From: Fibrobacter sp. UWB5
GTDB taxonomy: Bacteria > Fibrobacterota > Fibrobacteria > Fibrobacterales > Fibrobacteraceae
Length of the DNA stretch: 64,000 nt
NCBI RefSeq assembly: GCF_002210295.1
Contig: NZ_MWQH01000001.1
Location: 806,001 to 870,000, forward strand
Direction of reading: 5' to 3'
Part shown: positions 27,001 to 34,801 of the stretch, in pieces
Layout: each line of letters starts with the position of its first letter
Position numbering within the stretch: position 1 is the stretch's first letter
Program-made: the position numbers and the translations under genes
Notes under the pieces: generated by a model
What the model was told of the DNA's origin: nothing
What the model saw: only the letters and a program-made list of their open reading frames with translations
Database searches by the model: none

Positions 27001-28248
27001 ATGGTTCAGAACGTGGAATACTGGGATACCGATGGCGATGGCGTTCTCGACCAGGTTGTGGCCGTATTCGACAAGAAGTTGACGAAGGATGACCTTGACG
27101 AATCGCTCTACATGAGCTTCCCGTGGTACAGCTATCGTGGAATGATGATCCAGTTGCAGGCCCAGCCTGAAAACATGAAGATCGACCCGAAGGATTCGAC
27201 TCGCGTTATCTGGGATGTTATCTCGACAACAAGGCTTGCCTCTGGCGTCACGAGCATCTCTGATAAGCTGCCGCAGGCAACGGTCTATACTTACTACAAG
27301 ATCTTTGGTGAAACCTTCGTGAACGAAGACGTTGCACCGCTGGTTGACAAGATGGCTCCGGTTGTGGCAAGCGCGACGCTCAGCTACGGCAAGAAGGCCG
27401 ATACGCTTGAAATCAAGTTCTCGGAACCGATTCGCACGAAGAACCTGAAGGGTAAGGATTTCTTCTCTTATATTCATGGCGAAGAAACGATCGAGCTGAA
27501 TCCGACGAGGATCGATTGGTCTCCGGATGGCCTGACTGCAAAGCTCGTCTTTAACGGAAGCGACGGAACGATCATGCCGGGTGACTCCATTGTGGTTCAC
27601 AAGGGCCTTAAGGATGCAATCAAGGACAACTACGGTAACATCGCTGGTGAAAACCCGCAGGCTGTTGTTATCGGTGGTCTCCTGAACCACTTGGTTGAAA
27701 CAACGCAGATGGGTACGTTCGACATCAATGATGATACCCCGAAGGAAGATTCTGACGGCAAGAGCTACACGTTGCAGACGGTTAGCTCTGTGAATCTGCG
27801 CTACGTGCCGGGGTCGACCACCAAGGAAGACATGGAAAAAGAAGGTGCCCTTGGACAGTTGGTGCAGTTGGGCGAACGCTTTGTGCCGCAGCTCTTGGAC
27901 CGCGCCCAGGTATCTGCCGACGGTACGTATGATCCGTCCGTGCTTGATTCCTTGAAGCCCGAAGACGTGTACATCTCGTTCATCGTGAACTACTTCGATC
28001 ACTTGGGTCAGTACGTGAACGACACCATTATCACGGTGCCTTGCGAAAGCCCGAAGTTCGGCGGTAACTGCCTTGAAACCGACAAGAAGGTTTTTGTGAA
28101 CTGGAACTTCAAGGATAACAAGGGACGCTTTGTCGGAACGGGCGTGTACACTGTGCAGTTCAAGATGGTCGTCCGCTACGAAGACAAGAAGATTGTCGAA
28201 GAGATCAAGGACAAGTGGGGCGTCCGCCGCAAGAAACACAAGAAGTAG
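24031..28248 (+). CDS. Giant secreted protein: propeller-like head, Ser-rich linker, Ig-like tail
   Basis: A 1405-residue protein with a signal peptide and GAGGG before the ATG. Residues about 20-425 form a repeat-rich, propeller-like region (GADGIVHHPDGDLLVAGQGERIFKV; KGGFWHLMMDPKGDNLWAAGIPG). Residues about 430-610 are a Ser/Gly/Asn linker with SSSS runs, a common spacer in Fibrobacter surface proteins. The rest repeats Asp-rich loops (IKDTDGDMALDYVEIL, YWDTDGDGVLDQVVAVF) and Ig-like segments (DTLEIKFSEPIRTKNL). The end (KVFVNWNFKDNKGRFVGTGVYTVQFK) matches the end of the upstream 904-residue protein. The 23-base gap to that gene supports an operon; a terminator follows. A role in adhesion to plant fibre is possible but unproven. 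Confidence 0.82.
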   Translation: MRNTAKYFSLVLLSAAASYAAGVDYPTPENPATGIWIQQIGDIVPHAATKATLYYTKYEQSDRVKSISYQYNGAGYLLMKPSDKKTLCTEGDGMEGADGIVHHPDGDLLVAGQGERIFKVSKTAKENGGACRVARATPATRKGGFWHLMMDPKGDNLWAAGIPGYLYRFSTKTDPQNHNFATTGYQVELRPKGPKHTSEEDKKLATVIWDGDGTAFFTRSDYFGGGCEAGGGYRACTEQERKNKNNLKDSYFGVFTDTTWVTVTNANRGTYGGNVGDKVIASVGTKVLIDSLEGAHGGAYDTYSKTIFVFGGSRIVQIQPYREGGEVKAKVVATIDLREYFFEESKANLSGPRTSGVGWRLDQGTTDGYGHLFVASNTGHMIFVDYAANPKKLINDNVLIHVQWIDNYLDDLAPLSGVGVIREGGNTGGDEEFSSSSQSSSSLVEYHESSSSVKSSSSNNGSSSGNNGNSSSGTNLSSAGNGNSSGGDASSSGSNDGSSNSNSGSSNSNGGSSNSDGSSSNSNGGSSGNDNGSSGNDGTSSAGDSNLSSGGNGGHSSSNSNGNGSSSSEQGNGEDVGDKSSSSRAIGTGEDEGDGSSSSRVYFGAEDYDEDPGDGFDEYPSADDFEKGDSLVSKTVVLVPTDPDPSNPKVVAINGNHYLLTNDPKGIPMDLHYNSGLDSAKVGDVVAITLDKDKVKEYFGSPDSLRIVSKTGVKLVDPTDGSKNESLVVNADGSVTIFVTADEVVQGGSIKVYGGNEMVIIDNINFFDPIPDTRVGYIKDTDGDMALDYVEILLDDTLSQTYYLDGVKLVIGKDTLDCVDPKLNSARDRILVDVSSLVLPSVGEFPKDAKALVTYGDKASDGATYVRETSIVEVGSNVIKDAYAIRNVNGLDSLFLQYNIDLFPVDIGTPEMLVMIKQSAERYGFDVDQIKKVYMPAKDIVILVGKNFKLKGSDKDSVSLYPGATFTNLPYITSDEYEREVPVQVVDRFPMVQNVEYWDTDGDGVLDQVVAVFDKKLTKDDLDESLYMSFPWYSYRGMMIQLQAQPENMKIDPKDSTRVIWDVISTTRLASGVTSISDKLPQATVYTYYKIFGETFVNEDVAPLVDKMAPVVASATLSYGKKADTLEIKFSEPIRTKNLKGKDFFSYIHGEETIELNPTRIDWSPDGLTAKLVFNGSDGTIMPGDSIVVHKGLKDAIKDNYGNIAGENPQAVVIGGLLNHLVETTQMGTFDINDDTPKEDSDGKSYTLQTVSSVNLRYVPGSTTKEDMEKEGALGQLVQLGERFVPQLLDRAQVSADGTYDPSVLDSLKPEDVYISFIVNYFDHLGQYVNDTIITVPCESPKFGGNCLETDKKVFVNWNFKDNKGRFVGTGVYTVQFKMVVRYEDKKIVEEIKDKWGVRRKKHKK

Positions 28249-28307
28249 GGGCGGCTGCGCCGCAGTTAATAGTACTCGGTTACGAGTTCTGAGCAAAAAA
28301 ATGAAAA

Positions 28308-28334
28308 GTGATCGCCTTTGGCGGTCGCTTTTTG
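28308..28334 (+). terminator. Terminator of the large secreted-protein operon
   Basis: Stem GTGATCGCC/GGCGGTCGC (two G-T pairs), 3-T loop, then a T-run, 60 bases after the stop. Confidence 0.85.
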
Positions 28335-28342
28335 TATAAGCA

Positions 28343-28375
28343 TAAAAGAAAACGTCTGAATTATCTTCAGACGTT
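28343..28375 (-). terminator. Terminator of the sigma-factor gene
   Basis: Minus strand: perfect AACGTCTGAA/TTCAGACGTT stem followed by TTCTTTTATG. A further GGGGC-GGA-GCCCC hairpin sits at 28419-28431 between it and the gene end. Confidence 0.85.
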
Positions 28376-28453
28376 AAATGGTTTTAGATTGTTGCCCGAA
28401 TGTGGAAAAGGAGTCCAGGGGGCGGAGCCCCATGCGTCATAGGCAGCGATTAA

Positions 28454-29266
28454 TTATTTATTAATCGCTGCGAGGAACGCGTCCTTCTTGTCTTGCAAGA
28501 ATTCCTTGCTGTTGTATTTGCGGATACGGCGGAGAGCCTGGTCTCGCAACTGACGGACACGTTCGTGGGAAATGTTCATGGATTCGCCCACTTCACGAAG
28601 CGTCTGCGGAGCTTCCTGGTTGATGCCGAAGATGCCGGTAATCACCTTGGCTTCGCGTTCCGGAAGCTGTTCCATGAGGTCGCGGGCCAAAGCTTCGACG
28701 CTCTGGATTTCGGATTCGTTTTCCGGGTTCGTGGCGGTGCCGTCAGGCAACACTTCGGCGTAGGTCGCCTTGGAGTCTGCCTTGAGCGGGCTGTCGAACG
28801 AAACGCCACGCTGACCGATCTGGATAAGTTCGCGGATTTCTTCGTTGATTTCCTTACCGCGGCTCTGTTCGTGCAAAGCCTTACGCACGCGGAGGTGCTG
28901 GTTGGCCGGCAAGCGAATCAGGTTGCCCTGTTCGTTAATGGCGCGGGTAATGTAAGCCTTAATCCACCACACGCCGTAACTAATGAACTTAAGACCACGA
29001 GTATGTTCAAAGGATTCGATAGCACGTACAAGACCCATAGCGCCTTCGCTCACCAAGTCCGGCAGCGGAATCGGGCAACCACGGTATTGAATAGCGACTT
29101 TCAAAACGAAACGCATGTTGGCAGAAATAAGCTTCTTACGGGCGATCTTGTCGCCTTCTTTAGCTTTCTGGAACAGAATCTGCTCTTCTTCACGGGAGAG
29201 GGGAGCGGTGCGTCTAATATCTTCGAGGTAACGTTTTAGAGTAGTATCAGTAGAATCAATATGCAT
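28454..29266 (-). CDS. Sigma-70 family RNA polymerase sigma factor (RpoD/RpoS-like)
   Basis: A 270-residue sigma factor without region 1.1. Region 1.2 starts at TLKRYLEDIRRTAPLSREEE; region 2 has LVSEGAMGLVRAIESFEHTRGLKFISYGVWWIKAYITRAI, the -10 recognition and melting helix; region 4 ends with LREVGESMNISHERVRQLRDQALRRIRKY. The features fit the primary or group 2 class that reads TTGACA/TATAAT-like promoters, as at the tracrRNA gene in this window. Whether it is the housekeeping factor cannot be decided here. Monocistronic; divergent from the methyltransferase. Confidence 0.92.
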   Translation of the reverse strand: MHIDSTDTTLKRYLEDIRRTAPLSREEEQILFQKAKEGDKIARKKLISANMRFVLKVAIQYRGCPIPLPDLVSEGAMGLVRAIESFEHTRGLKFISYGVWWIKAYITRAINEQGNLIRLPANQHLRVRKALHEQSRGKEINEEIRELIQIGQRGVSFDSPLKADSKATYAEVLPDGTATNPENESEIQSVEALARDLMEQLPEREAKVITGIFGINQEAPQTLREVGESMNISHERVRQLRDQALRRIRKYNSKEFLQDKKDAFLAAINK

Positions 29267-29420
29267 TTTATAACCTTACATCCTTAATATCGTATTTTTT
29301 TAAGCAAGATGCGTGCCAAAAGTGTAAAAAATTTGCAAAGTGTATCAAATTTCCCTTAAATTGTCACACTTTCGTGAATCTTGTCTCTAAAAATAGAAAA
29401 ATTGTCTTTATATTTCAACT

Positions 29421-29442
29421 ATTGTCATAAATTTATGACAAT
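29421..29442. promoter_or_regulatory. 22-bp perfect palindrome, candidate operator
   Basis: ATTGTCATAAA and its exact reverse complement form a 22-bp palindrome in the 254-bp divergent region between the sigma gene and the methyltransferase, 79 bases before the latter's start. A hairpin CGCAAAC/GTTTGCG follows at 29466-29484. No gene is seen in 29267-29520. Confidence 0.65.
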
Positions 29443-29520
29443 TACTGCGCTGGGCCGGAAATGCCCGCAAACATGGCGTTTGCGAATTTGTTTTCAATAT
29501 TTTCGTATATTTTACACGCT

Positions 29521-30300
29521 ATGTCTATTAAAGAACCTGATCAGTCTGTCTGGAACAGATTTTGGCAACAGAAGAACGATATGGACAAGGTTTATCCTTC
29601 GTCCCCGTCTGTGTTGAATACGATTAAGAAGAATTTTAGGCTCGAAGGCCTCAAGGTTTTGGAAGTGGGTGCCGGTACCGGTCGCGACAGTGCTGAACTG
29701 GCCCGCCTGGGTGCTGACGTCTACGTGCTCGATTACGCTGAGAATAGTTTGAAGATTGTGGATGCCATTCGTGCCAAGGACAACCTTTACGACAATTTGA
29801 AGTTGGTCCGTGGCGATGCGTTCAAGGCTCCGTTCCCGGATTGCACTTTTGACCTGGTGTTCCATCAGGGCTTGGCCGAGCATTTTAAGGATTCGCTCCC
29901 GCTGATCAAGGAAAACTACCGCATCTTAAAGCATGGTGGCCATTGCCTGTGCGACGTGCCGCAGACCATTCACCCGTACACTGTAATCAAGCATATCCTG
30001 ATTGCGATGGACAAGTGGTTTGCCGGTTGGGAAAAACAGTTCACCATGCCGCAGCTCAAGAAGCTCATGACCGATGCGGGCTTTGAATGCGTTTATGATT
30101 ATGGCGACTGGATGCGTCCGAACCTGTTCTACCGCATTGTGCGCGAAGTGGGCTTTAAGGTGGGCGTGGAACTGCCGAAGTATCCGCTGCAGGGGACTGC
30201 TTACCAGAAGATGAAGGATGCTCTTCTGGATGCGCTCGAAAACAATTCGCTTATGCACTACACGCAGTTGTGCATTGGAGTCTTGGGCAAGAAGCCCTAG
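29521..30300 (+). CDS. SAM-dependent methyltransferase (class I)
   Basis: A 259-residue protein. Motif I is GLKVLEVGAGTGRDSAELARLG, followed by the acidic end of strand 2 (VYVLDYAENSLKIV) and motif post-I DLVFHQGLAEHF. The start at 29521 is chosen because it gives the normal N-terminus; an in-frame ATG at 29461 lies in probable promoter sequence. The gene is followed after 3 bases by a glycosyltransferase and then a flippase-like protein, so the methyl acceptor may be a glycolipid or glycan intermediate (inference). Confidence 0.87.
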   Translation: MSIKEPDQSVWNRFWQQKNDMDKVYPSSPSVLNTIKKNFRLEGLKVLEVGAGTGRDSAELARLGADVYVLDYAENSLKIVDAIRAKDNLYDNLKLVRGDAFKAPFPDCTFDLVFHQGLAEHFKDSLPLIKENYRILKHGGHCLCDVPQTIHPYTVIKHILIAMDKWFAGWEKQFTMPQLKKLMTDAGFECVYDYGDWMRPNLFYRIVREVGFKVGVELPKYPLQGTAYQKMKDALLDALENNSLMHYTQLCIGVLGKKP

Positions 30301-30303
30301 CCG

Positions 30304-31458
30304 ATGAACATCCTTGTAGTCAATTACCGCGACCGGATGCACCCTGCTGCAGGGGGCGCCGAAAAGCACCTTCACCGTATTTTTTCGCAGATTGCAGAAG
30401 CGGGGCACAAGGTTGTGCTCCTTACGACGGCGTTCGCCGGCTGCAAGGCCCGCGAAACGGTCGACGGAATCGAGGTGATTCGCAAGGGCGGTGATTTATT
30501 GTTCCAGCTTACGACGGCGATGAACATCCGTAAGCTGGACCGTGAATTCAATTTCGATGTGGTGGTCGAGGACTTGAACAAGCTTCCGCTGTTTACGCCG
30601 TTCTTGACCAAGAAACCCGTGGTGGTGCAGATGCACCACTTGTGGCGCGGCTCCATTTTCCATGAGGCGTCGTTCCCGATTGCCTTTATGGTGTGGGCGT
30701 TCGAGCGCGTTATTCCGTGGTTCTACCGCAAGCAGCCGTTTGTGGTGGTGAGCCCGAGTACCAAGTACGAACTTGAAGAAATTGGAATTGCCGAAGATCG
30801 CATCTCGGTGATTTATAATGGATCTGACGAAGCCCATGAGGCTTCTGATGTGGATCCGTCGCAGGTCGAGAAATCTGAAGAAGTGCCGAGTACGCCGTAC
30901 TTCTTGTGGCTTTCGCGCGTGCACCGCTACAAGGGAATTTGGACGGCGCTTGAAGCGTTCGAAGAATTTGCCGAGAACCATCCGGATGTGAAACTCGTGG
31001 TGGCGGGTGATGGTCCGCTCCTGAAAAAGATTCCGGCATGGCTTAAGGAACGCGGGTTTACGGAACGTGTTGATCTTTTGGGATTTGTATCGCCGTCGAA
31101 AAAGCGTGCCCTGCTGCGAAATGCGGTGGCGCTCTTGCAGACGAGCTTCAAGGAAGGCTGGGGGCTTACTGTTGTAGAAGCTGCAAGACTTGGAACGACG
31201 ACGATTGCAAGCGATGTGCCGGGACTCCGCGATAGCGTTAGGAACGGCGAAACGGGACTCTTGTTCCCGGTGGGGGATTTTCATACTTGCGCGTCCGAAA
31301 TGGACAGGCTTTATAGCGACGACGATTTGCGCACGAGACTTTCGGCGGCGGCAAAAAGCTATGCGGGCGAGTTCCGCTGGGACATTGCTGCTGAGAAGAC
31401 GCTTGATCTTTTGCAGGACGCCGTTATAGAGCGACAAGTGGGGGGAGGAAATGAGTAA
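30304..31458 (+). CDS. Glycosyltransferase family 4
   Basis: A 384-residue GT-B enzyme. The N-domain shows the loop MHPAAGGAEKHLHRIF; the C-domain shows FLWLSRVHRYKGIWTALEAF, VVAGDGPLLKKI and the E-x7-E motif in FKEGWGLTVVEAARLG, typical of GT4 retaining transferases. The donor sugar and the acceptor are unknown. It is the middle gene of a tight methyltransferase-GT4-flippase-like set: 3 bases after the former, 8-base overlap with the latter, suggesting a pathway for a surface glycan or glycolipid. Confidence 0.9.
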   Translation: MNILVVNYRDRMHPAAGGAEKHLHRIFSQIAEAGHKVVLLTTAFAGCKARETVDGIEVIRKGGDLLFQLTTAMNIRKLDREFNFDVVVEDLNKLPLFTPFLTKKPVVVQMHHLWRGSIFHEASFPIAFMVWAFERVIPWFYRKQPFVVVSPSTKYELEEIGIAEDRISVIYNGSDEAHEASDVDPSQVEKSEEVPSTPYFLWLSRVHRYKGIWTALEAFEEFAENHPDVKLVVAGDGPLLKKIPAWLKERGFTERVDLLGFVSPSKKRALLRNAVALLQTSFKEGWGLTVVEAARLGTTTIASDVPGLRDSVRNGETGLLFPVGDFHTCASEMDRLYSDDDLRTRLSAAAKSYAGEFRWDIAAEKTLDLLQDAVIERQVGGGNE

Positions 31459-32473
31459 AATGAATGGCCGACTCAAGTCGGCGTTGATTTTTTGTTTGAA
31501 GTTGGTCGTGACGGCGGTTCCGGCTTACTTTGTGTACCGCAACATTGTGATGGCTCCGGACTGGAGCGTCGATGACTTGTATACGCTGTTCAGTACGCAT
31601 AGCATTTGGCCTTTGTTTGTTGCGCTTTTGTGCCTTGGCCTTTCGAATTTTACAGCATGCTTGCAGTGGAAACTTTTGCTTGAAAAGCAGAACGTGAAGC
31701 TTGGTTACGGGCACTTGCTCAAGCTCTATTACGTGGGACTTTTCTTCAATAACTTTATGCCGGGCAATGTGGGTGGCGATGCCAAGAAGGTTTACGATAT
31801 CCGCATGCAGGGTGGCCAGGATTCCGTAGGCGCTGGGCTTACGGCGACTTTCTTTGACCGCCTTTATGGGCTGTTCTTTATTACGCTGTTTGCGCTTGCC
31901 ATGGGCTTGTTGTTCTTTATGCACGATGAAGCTCAACGCTCGTTCATGTGGCCCTCGGTCTGGATTTTCCTGGGGTTCTGTGCACTGTTTGCCGCCCTTT
32001 GCAGCCGTAGGCTCGGGCGCTTGTTGTGCAAGGTGCTTACGAAGATTTTCCCGAAAAAGATTAACGAACGTCTGATTCACATGTTTGAACGATTCCAACA
32101 CTTTCGTTCGGCGAAACTCTTGGTGTCGATCAACTTGCTTTCGGCAGTGACTCAGGGACTTCGAATTCTGGTGCATTATTTTTGCGGAATCGCGGTCGGC
32201 GTTGACCTTTCGATTTCGTGGTACTTTTACTACATCCCGTTGGTCGCGATCGTGAGTGCGCTCCCGATTTCGATTGGCGGCTTTGGCCCGCGTGAACTTC
32301 TGGCGCAGTCGCTTTTTGCACGTGCTGGAGTGCCGGGGCTTGAATCGGTGGTGATTCAGTTGCTCGCTTACTTTGTGAGCTTGTTGCTGAGCCTGTTCGG
32401 CGCATTCGTATTTTTGCTTGGCGGAACGCCTGCGACAAATACGCCTGCTAAGACTACGGGCGAGCCGAAATAA
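31451..32473 (+). CDS. Lysylphosphatidylglycerol synthase TM-region / UPF0104-type membrane protein
   Basis: A 340-residue integral membrane protein with about eight hydrophobic segments. The family signatures FFNNFMPGNVGGDAKKVYDI and ALPISIGGFGPRELLAQSLF are present. Members include the membrane half of MprF and stand-alone proteins encoded beside glycosyltransferases, where they are thought to help move or modify lipid-linked products. No C-terminal lysyl-transfer domain is attached. The overlap with the GT4 gene indicates an operon. The tail is Thr/Pro-rich. Confidence 0.88.
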   Translation: MSKMNGRLKSALIFCLKLVVTAVPAYFVYRNIVMAPDWSVDDLYTLFSTHSIWPLFVALLCLGLSNFTACLQWKLLLEKQNVKLGYGHLLKLYYVGLFFNNFMPGNVGGDAKKVYDIRMQGGQDSVGAGLTATFFDRLYGLFFITLFALAMGLLFFMHDEAQRSFMWPSVWIFLGFCALFAALCSRRLGRLLCKVLTKIFPKKINERLIHMFERFQHFRSAKLLVSINLLSAVTQGLRILVHYFCGIAVGVDLSISWYFYYIPLVAIVSALPISIGGFGPRELLAQSLFARAGVPGLESVVIQLLAYFVSLLLSLFGAFVFLLGGTPATNTPAKTTGEPK

Positions 32474-32572
32474 TTCGACGGCGCAGGCCTTGAACAGACG
32501 TTGGGGCGTGCGACGGTTTTTAGATAGCGGTGGCGATTTACATGTACTTCGCCCCAATCCATACGAGGCGTT

Positions 32573-34801
32573 ATGGACGCCGAAGAAATCCTGAAAGGGT
32601 TGAATTCTGATCAGCGTGCAGCGGTGCTGCATGACCATGAGCAAGGTGCGCAACTTTTGATTTTGGCGGGGGCCGGCTCGGGCAAGACATCCGTCTTGAC
32701 CAAGCGAATCCAGTATAGGATTCTTTGCGGTGTAGAGCCCGAAAAAATCTTGGCGCTGACTTTCACCGCAAAGGCCGCCGCCGAAATGCGGGAACGCGTG
32801 CAGAAGCTTTTCCCGAATGCGGGCGTGCGACTGTGTACGTTCCATTCGCTTGCGCTATATATGCTCAAGTGCATGATTCCATGCGGTGAAGGCGTGGGCG
32901 GCGAGTGTCCTGCCTATGAGCTCTTGGGCTTCAAGAAAATGCCGGTGCCGACAGAATCGTCGGAACGCGAATTTTCGCAGGCGCTTTCGAAGCTCAAGTT
33001 GAAAGTCAAAGTGTCGCGGGAGAACTTGTTTTCGGATTGCTACGGCGCGGCGGTTTCGGCAAAGTTGCAACCGCTTCGCGAAACGGTGCTTGAATCGGGC
33101 CAAGTCGTATTCGAAGACCTTATCTATTCGGCGATTCAATTGCTTGAAACCAACGAGGCGGCGCGGGATTACTTTCGCGGGCAATGGAAAGAAATTCTGG
33201 TCGACGAATACCAGGATATAAACCCTTCGCAGTACCGTTTGGTGAAGGGCTTGCTCGGCGAACGAAAACAACTGTTTGTCGTGGGCGATGACGACCAGGC
33301 CATTTACGGATTCCGTGGTGCCGACATCGGAAACATCGAGCGTTTTTGCGAAGATTTCAAGGAATCGACTCTGATTCGGTTGGAATGGAATTACCGCTCG
33401 GTGCCGAACGTGTTGTACCTGGCGAATGGCATTTTCAAGAACAAGCCGATTCACTTACGTAAAATGCTTCGTGCCGGTAACTTGAACGGTTCCGGCGGAA
33501 ACCCGCTCTATAAGGAAAACCGCAAGCCCGAAATCTGGGTGTCCGACAACCCTGTCGAAGAAATCCAGAAGATTGTCGTTTCGATTAAGGAACTTCGCGA
33601 GGACTATGACCTTGCCTGGAAAAACTTCGCAATCCTCGTTCGCTATAACCGCCAGCGCCTTTATTATGAGCAGGCCTTTCGGGATTACAATATTCCGATT
33701 GCTGGTGATGTGGTGACAGATGCGGGTGAGTCGGATTCTAAAGGGGGCGCAGAGGCTTCGCCCGAGGTGACGGTTGAAGACGGCGTGCATGTCGAGACGG
33801 TCCATGCCTCCAAGGGACTCCAGTATGCGGTGGTGTATTATGCGGGTCTATGCGAAAAACTCACGCCCGGGGAATGCACCGGTGACCGCCAGGCACGAAA
33901 ACGCCAGCTAGATGAGGAACGAAGGCTTTATTACGTCGGGGTGACCCGTGCCGAGGCGTACCTGATTTTGTTATATTGCAAACGTAGATTCTGGAAAGGC
34001 AAACTGCGAAAGTTTAGGCGTTCAAGGTTCTTGCCTTCTGAAACTGGCCAGAGTCGAAATATGGATTTGAGTATGCCTGTAATTTTGTTTAAAGTCTATG
34101 TCGTTGTCGCAGTGCTGGGGTATATGCTGATGTATATTCTAGCGTTACCGTATTTAAAGCTGCGCTACGGAAAAAATTTTGACGCATGGCTTGAACACAA
34201 AATCCAGGATTTCTCGAGATTCTGCATGAAGGTGCTTCGTGTGGATTTGACGATCGAAGACCAGGCTCAGCTCGGTAAAGTCGATTGGAGTCGCCCGGTA
34301 TTCGTGGTGGGTAATCATAATTCCTTTGCAGATATTCCGATTGTATTTTTGGCTCTCCAGAAGACGGTCGGTTTTGTGGCGAAGAAATCGCTCGGCCGCA
34401 TTCCGTTCTTGAATTTTTGGATGTACAAGATCGGTTGCGTTTTAGTGAACCGTGAAAAGGGCGGAGCCGCCAAGGCCGTGCGCAAGGCTGTTGCCGAAAG
34501 AGGCAGTTCCGTTCGCATCTTTATTTTCCCCGAAGGCACGCGCAGTAAGACGGGTGCTCTTGGAACGTTCAAGAGTGGCGTGTTCCGTTTTGCCTGCGAA
34601 AACGATGCCCTTATGCTCCCGCTTGTAATCAAGGGCTCGGGCCCGGTGTGGGAACGCCGTAAGGATACCAAGCGCTGCAAAGTGAACGTGAAGGTGCTTG
34701 CGCCGATTGACGTGCTGCAGTGCCGTAAGGAAAGCGAAAAGTTTGACCCGAAGGTTCACATGCTCCCCATGGTCCACAAGATGATGGAGGATGCCCTGTG
34801 A
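32573..34801 (+). CDS. UvrD-type helicase fused to PlsC-type acyltransferase
   Basis: One uninterrupted 742-codon frame holds two unrelated enzymes. Residues 1 to about 480 are a compact superfamily 1A helicase: motif I ILAGAGSGKTSVL, II LVDEYQDINPSQ, III VVGDDDQAIYGFRGAD, IV LEWNYRSVPNVL, V VETVHASKGLQYAVVYYAG, VI DEERRLYYVGVTRAEAY. Residues from about 497 have a membrane helix and then a 1-acylglycerol-3-phosphate acyltransferase: VGNHNSFADIP (NH-x4-D) and IFIFPEGTRSKTG. The helicase is shorter than the usual 650-720 residues. An in-frame ATG at 34061 lies exactly at the domain border but lacks a clear Shine-Dalgarno site, so a true fusion or an internal second start are both possible. The stop overlaps murI by 4 bases. 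Confidence 0.85.
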   Translation: MDAEEILKGLNSDQRAAVLHDHEQGAQLLILAGAGSGKTSVLTKRIQYRILCGVEPEKILALTFTAKAAAEMRERVQKLFPNAGVRLCTFHSLALYMLKCMIPCGEGVGGECPAYELLGFKKMPVPTESSEREFSQALSKLKLKVKVSRENLFSDCYGAAVSAKLQPLRETVLESGQVVFEDLIYSAIQLLETNEAARDYFRGQWKEILVDEYQDINPSQYRLVKGLLGERKQLFVVGDDDQAIYGFRGADIGNIERFCEDFKESTLIRLEWNYRSVPNVLYLANGIFKNKPIHLRKMLRAGNLNGSGGNPLYKENRKPEIWVSDNPVEEIQKIVVSIKELREDYDLAWKNFAILVRYNRQRLYYEQAFRDYNIPIAGDVVTDAGESDSKGGAEASPEVTVEDGVHVETVHASKGLQYAVVYYAGLCEKLTPGECTGDRQARKRQLDEERRLYYVGVTRAEAYLILLYCKRRFWKGKLRKFRRSRFLPSETGQSRNMDLSMPVILFKVYVVVAVLGYMLMYILALPYLKLRYGKNFDAWLEHKIQDFSRFCMKVLRVDLTIEDQAQLGKVDWSRPVFVVGNHNSFADIPIVFLALQKTVGFVAKKSLGRIPFLNFWMYKIGCVLVNREKGGAAKAVRKAVAERGSSVRIFIFPEGTRSKTGALGTFKSGVFRFACENDALMLPLVIKGSGPVWERRKDTKRCKVNVKVLAPIDVLQCRKESEKFDPKVHMLPMVHKMMEDAL

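Noticed and set aside
24064-28296. Very long antisense open frame of 1410 codons opposite the giant secreted protein
   Set aside because: The sense gene has a signal peptide, ribosome binding site and sensible domains; the antisense frame is open only because of biased codon use.
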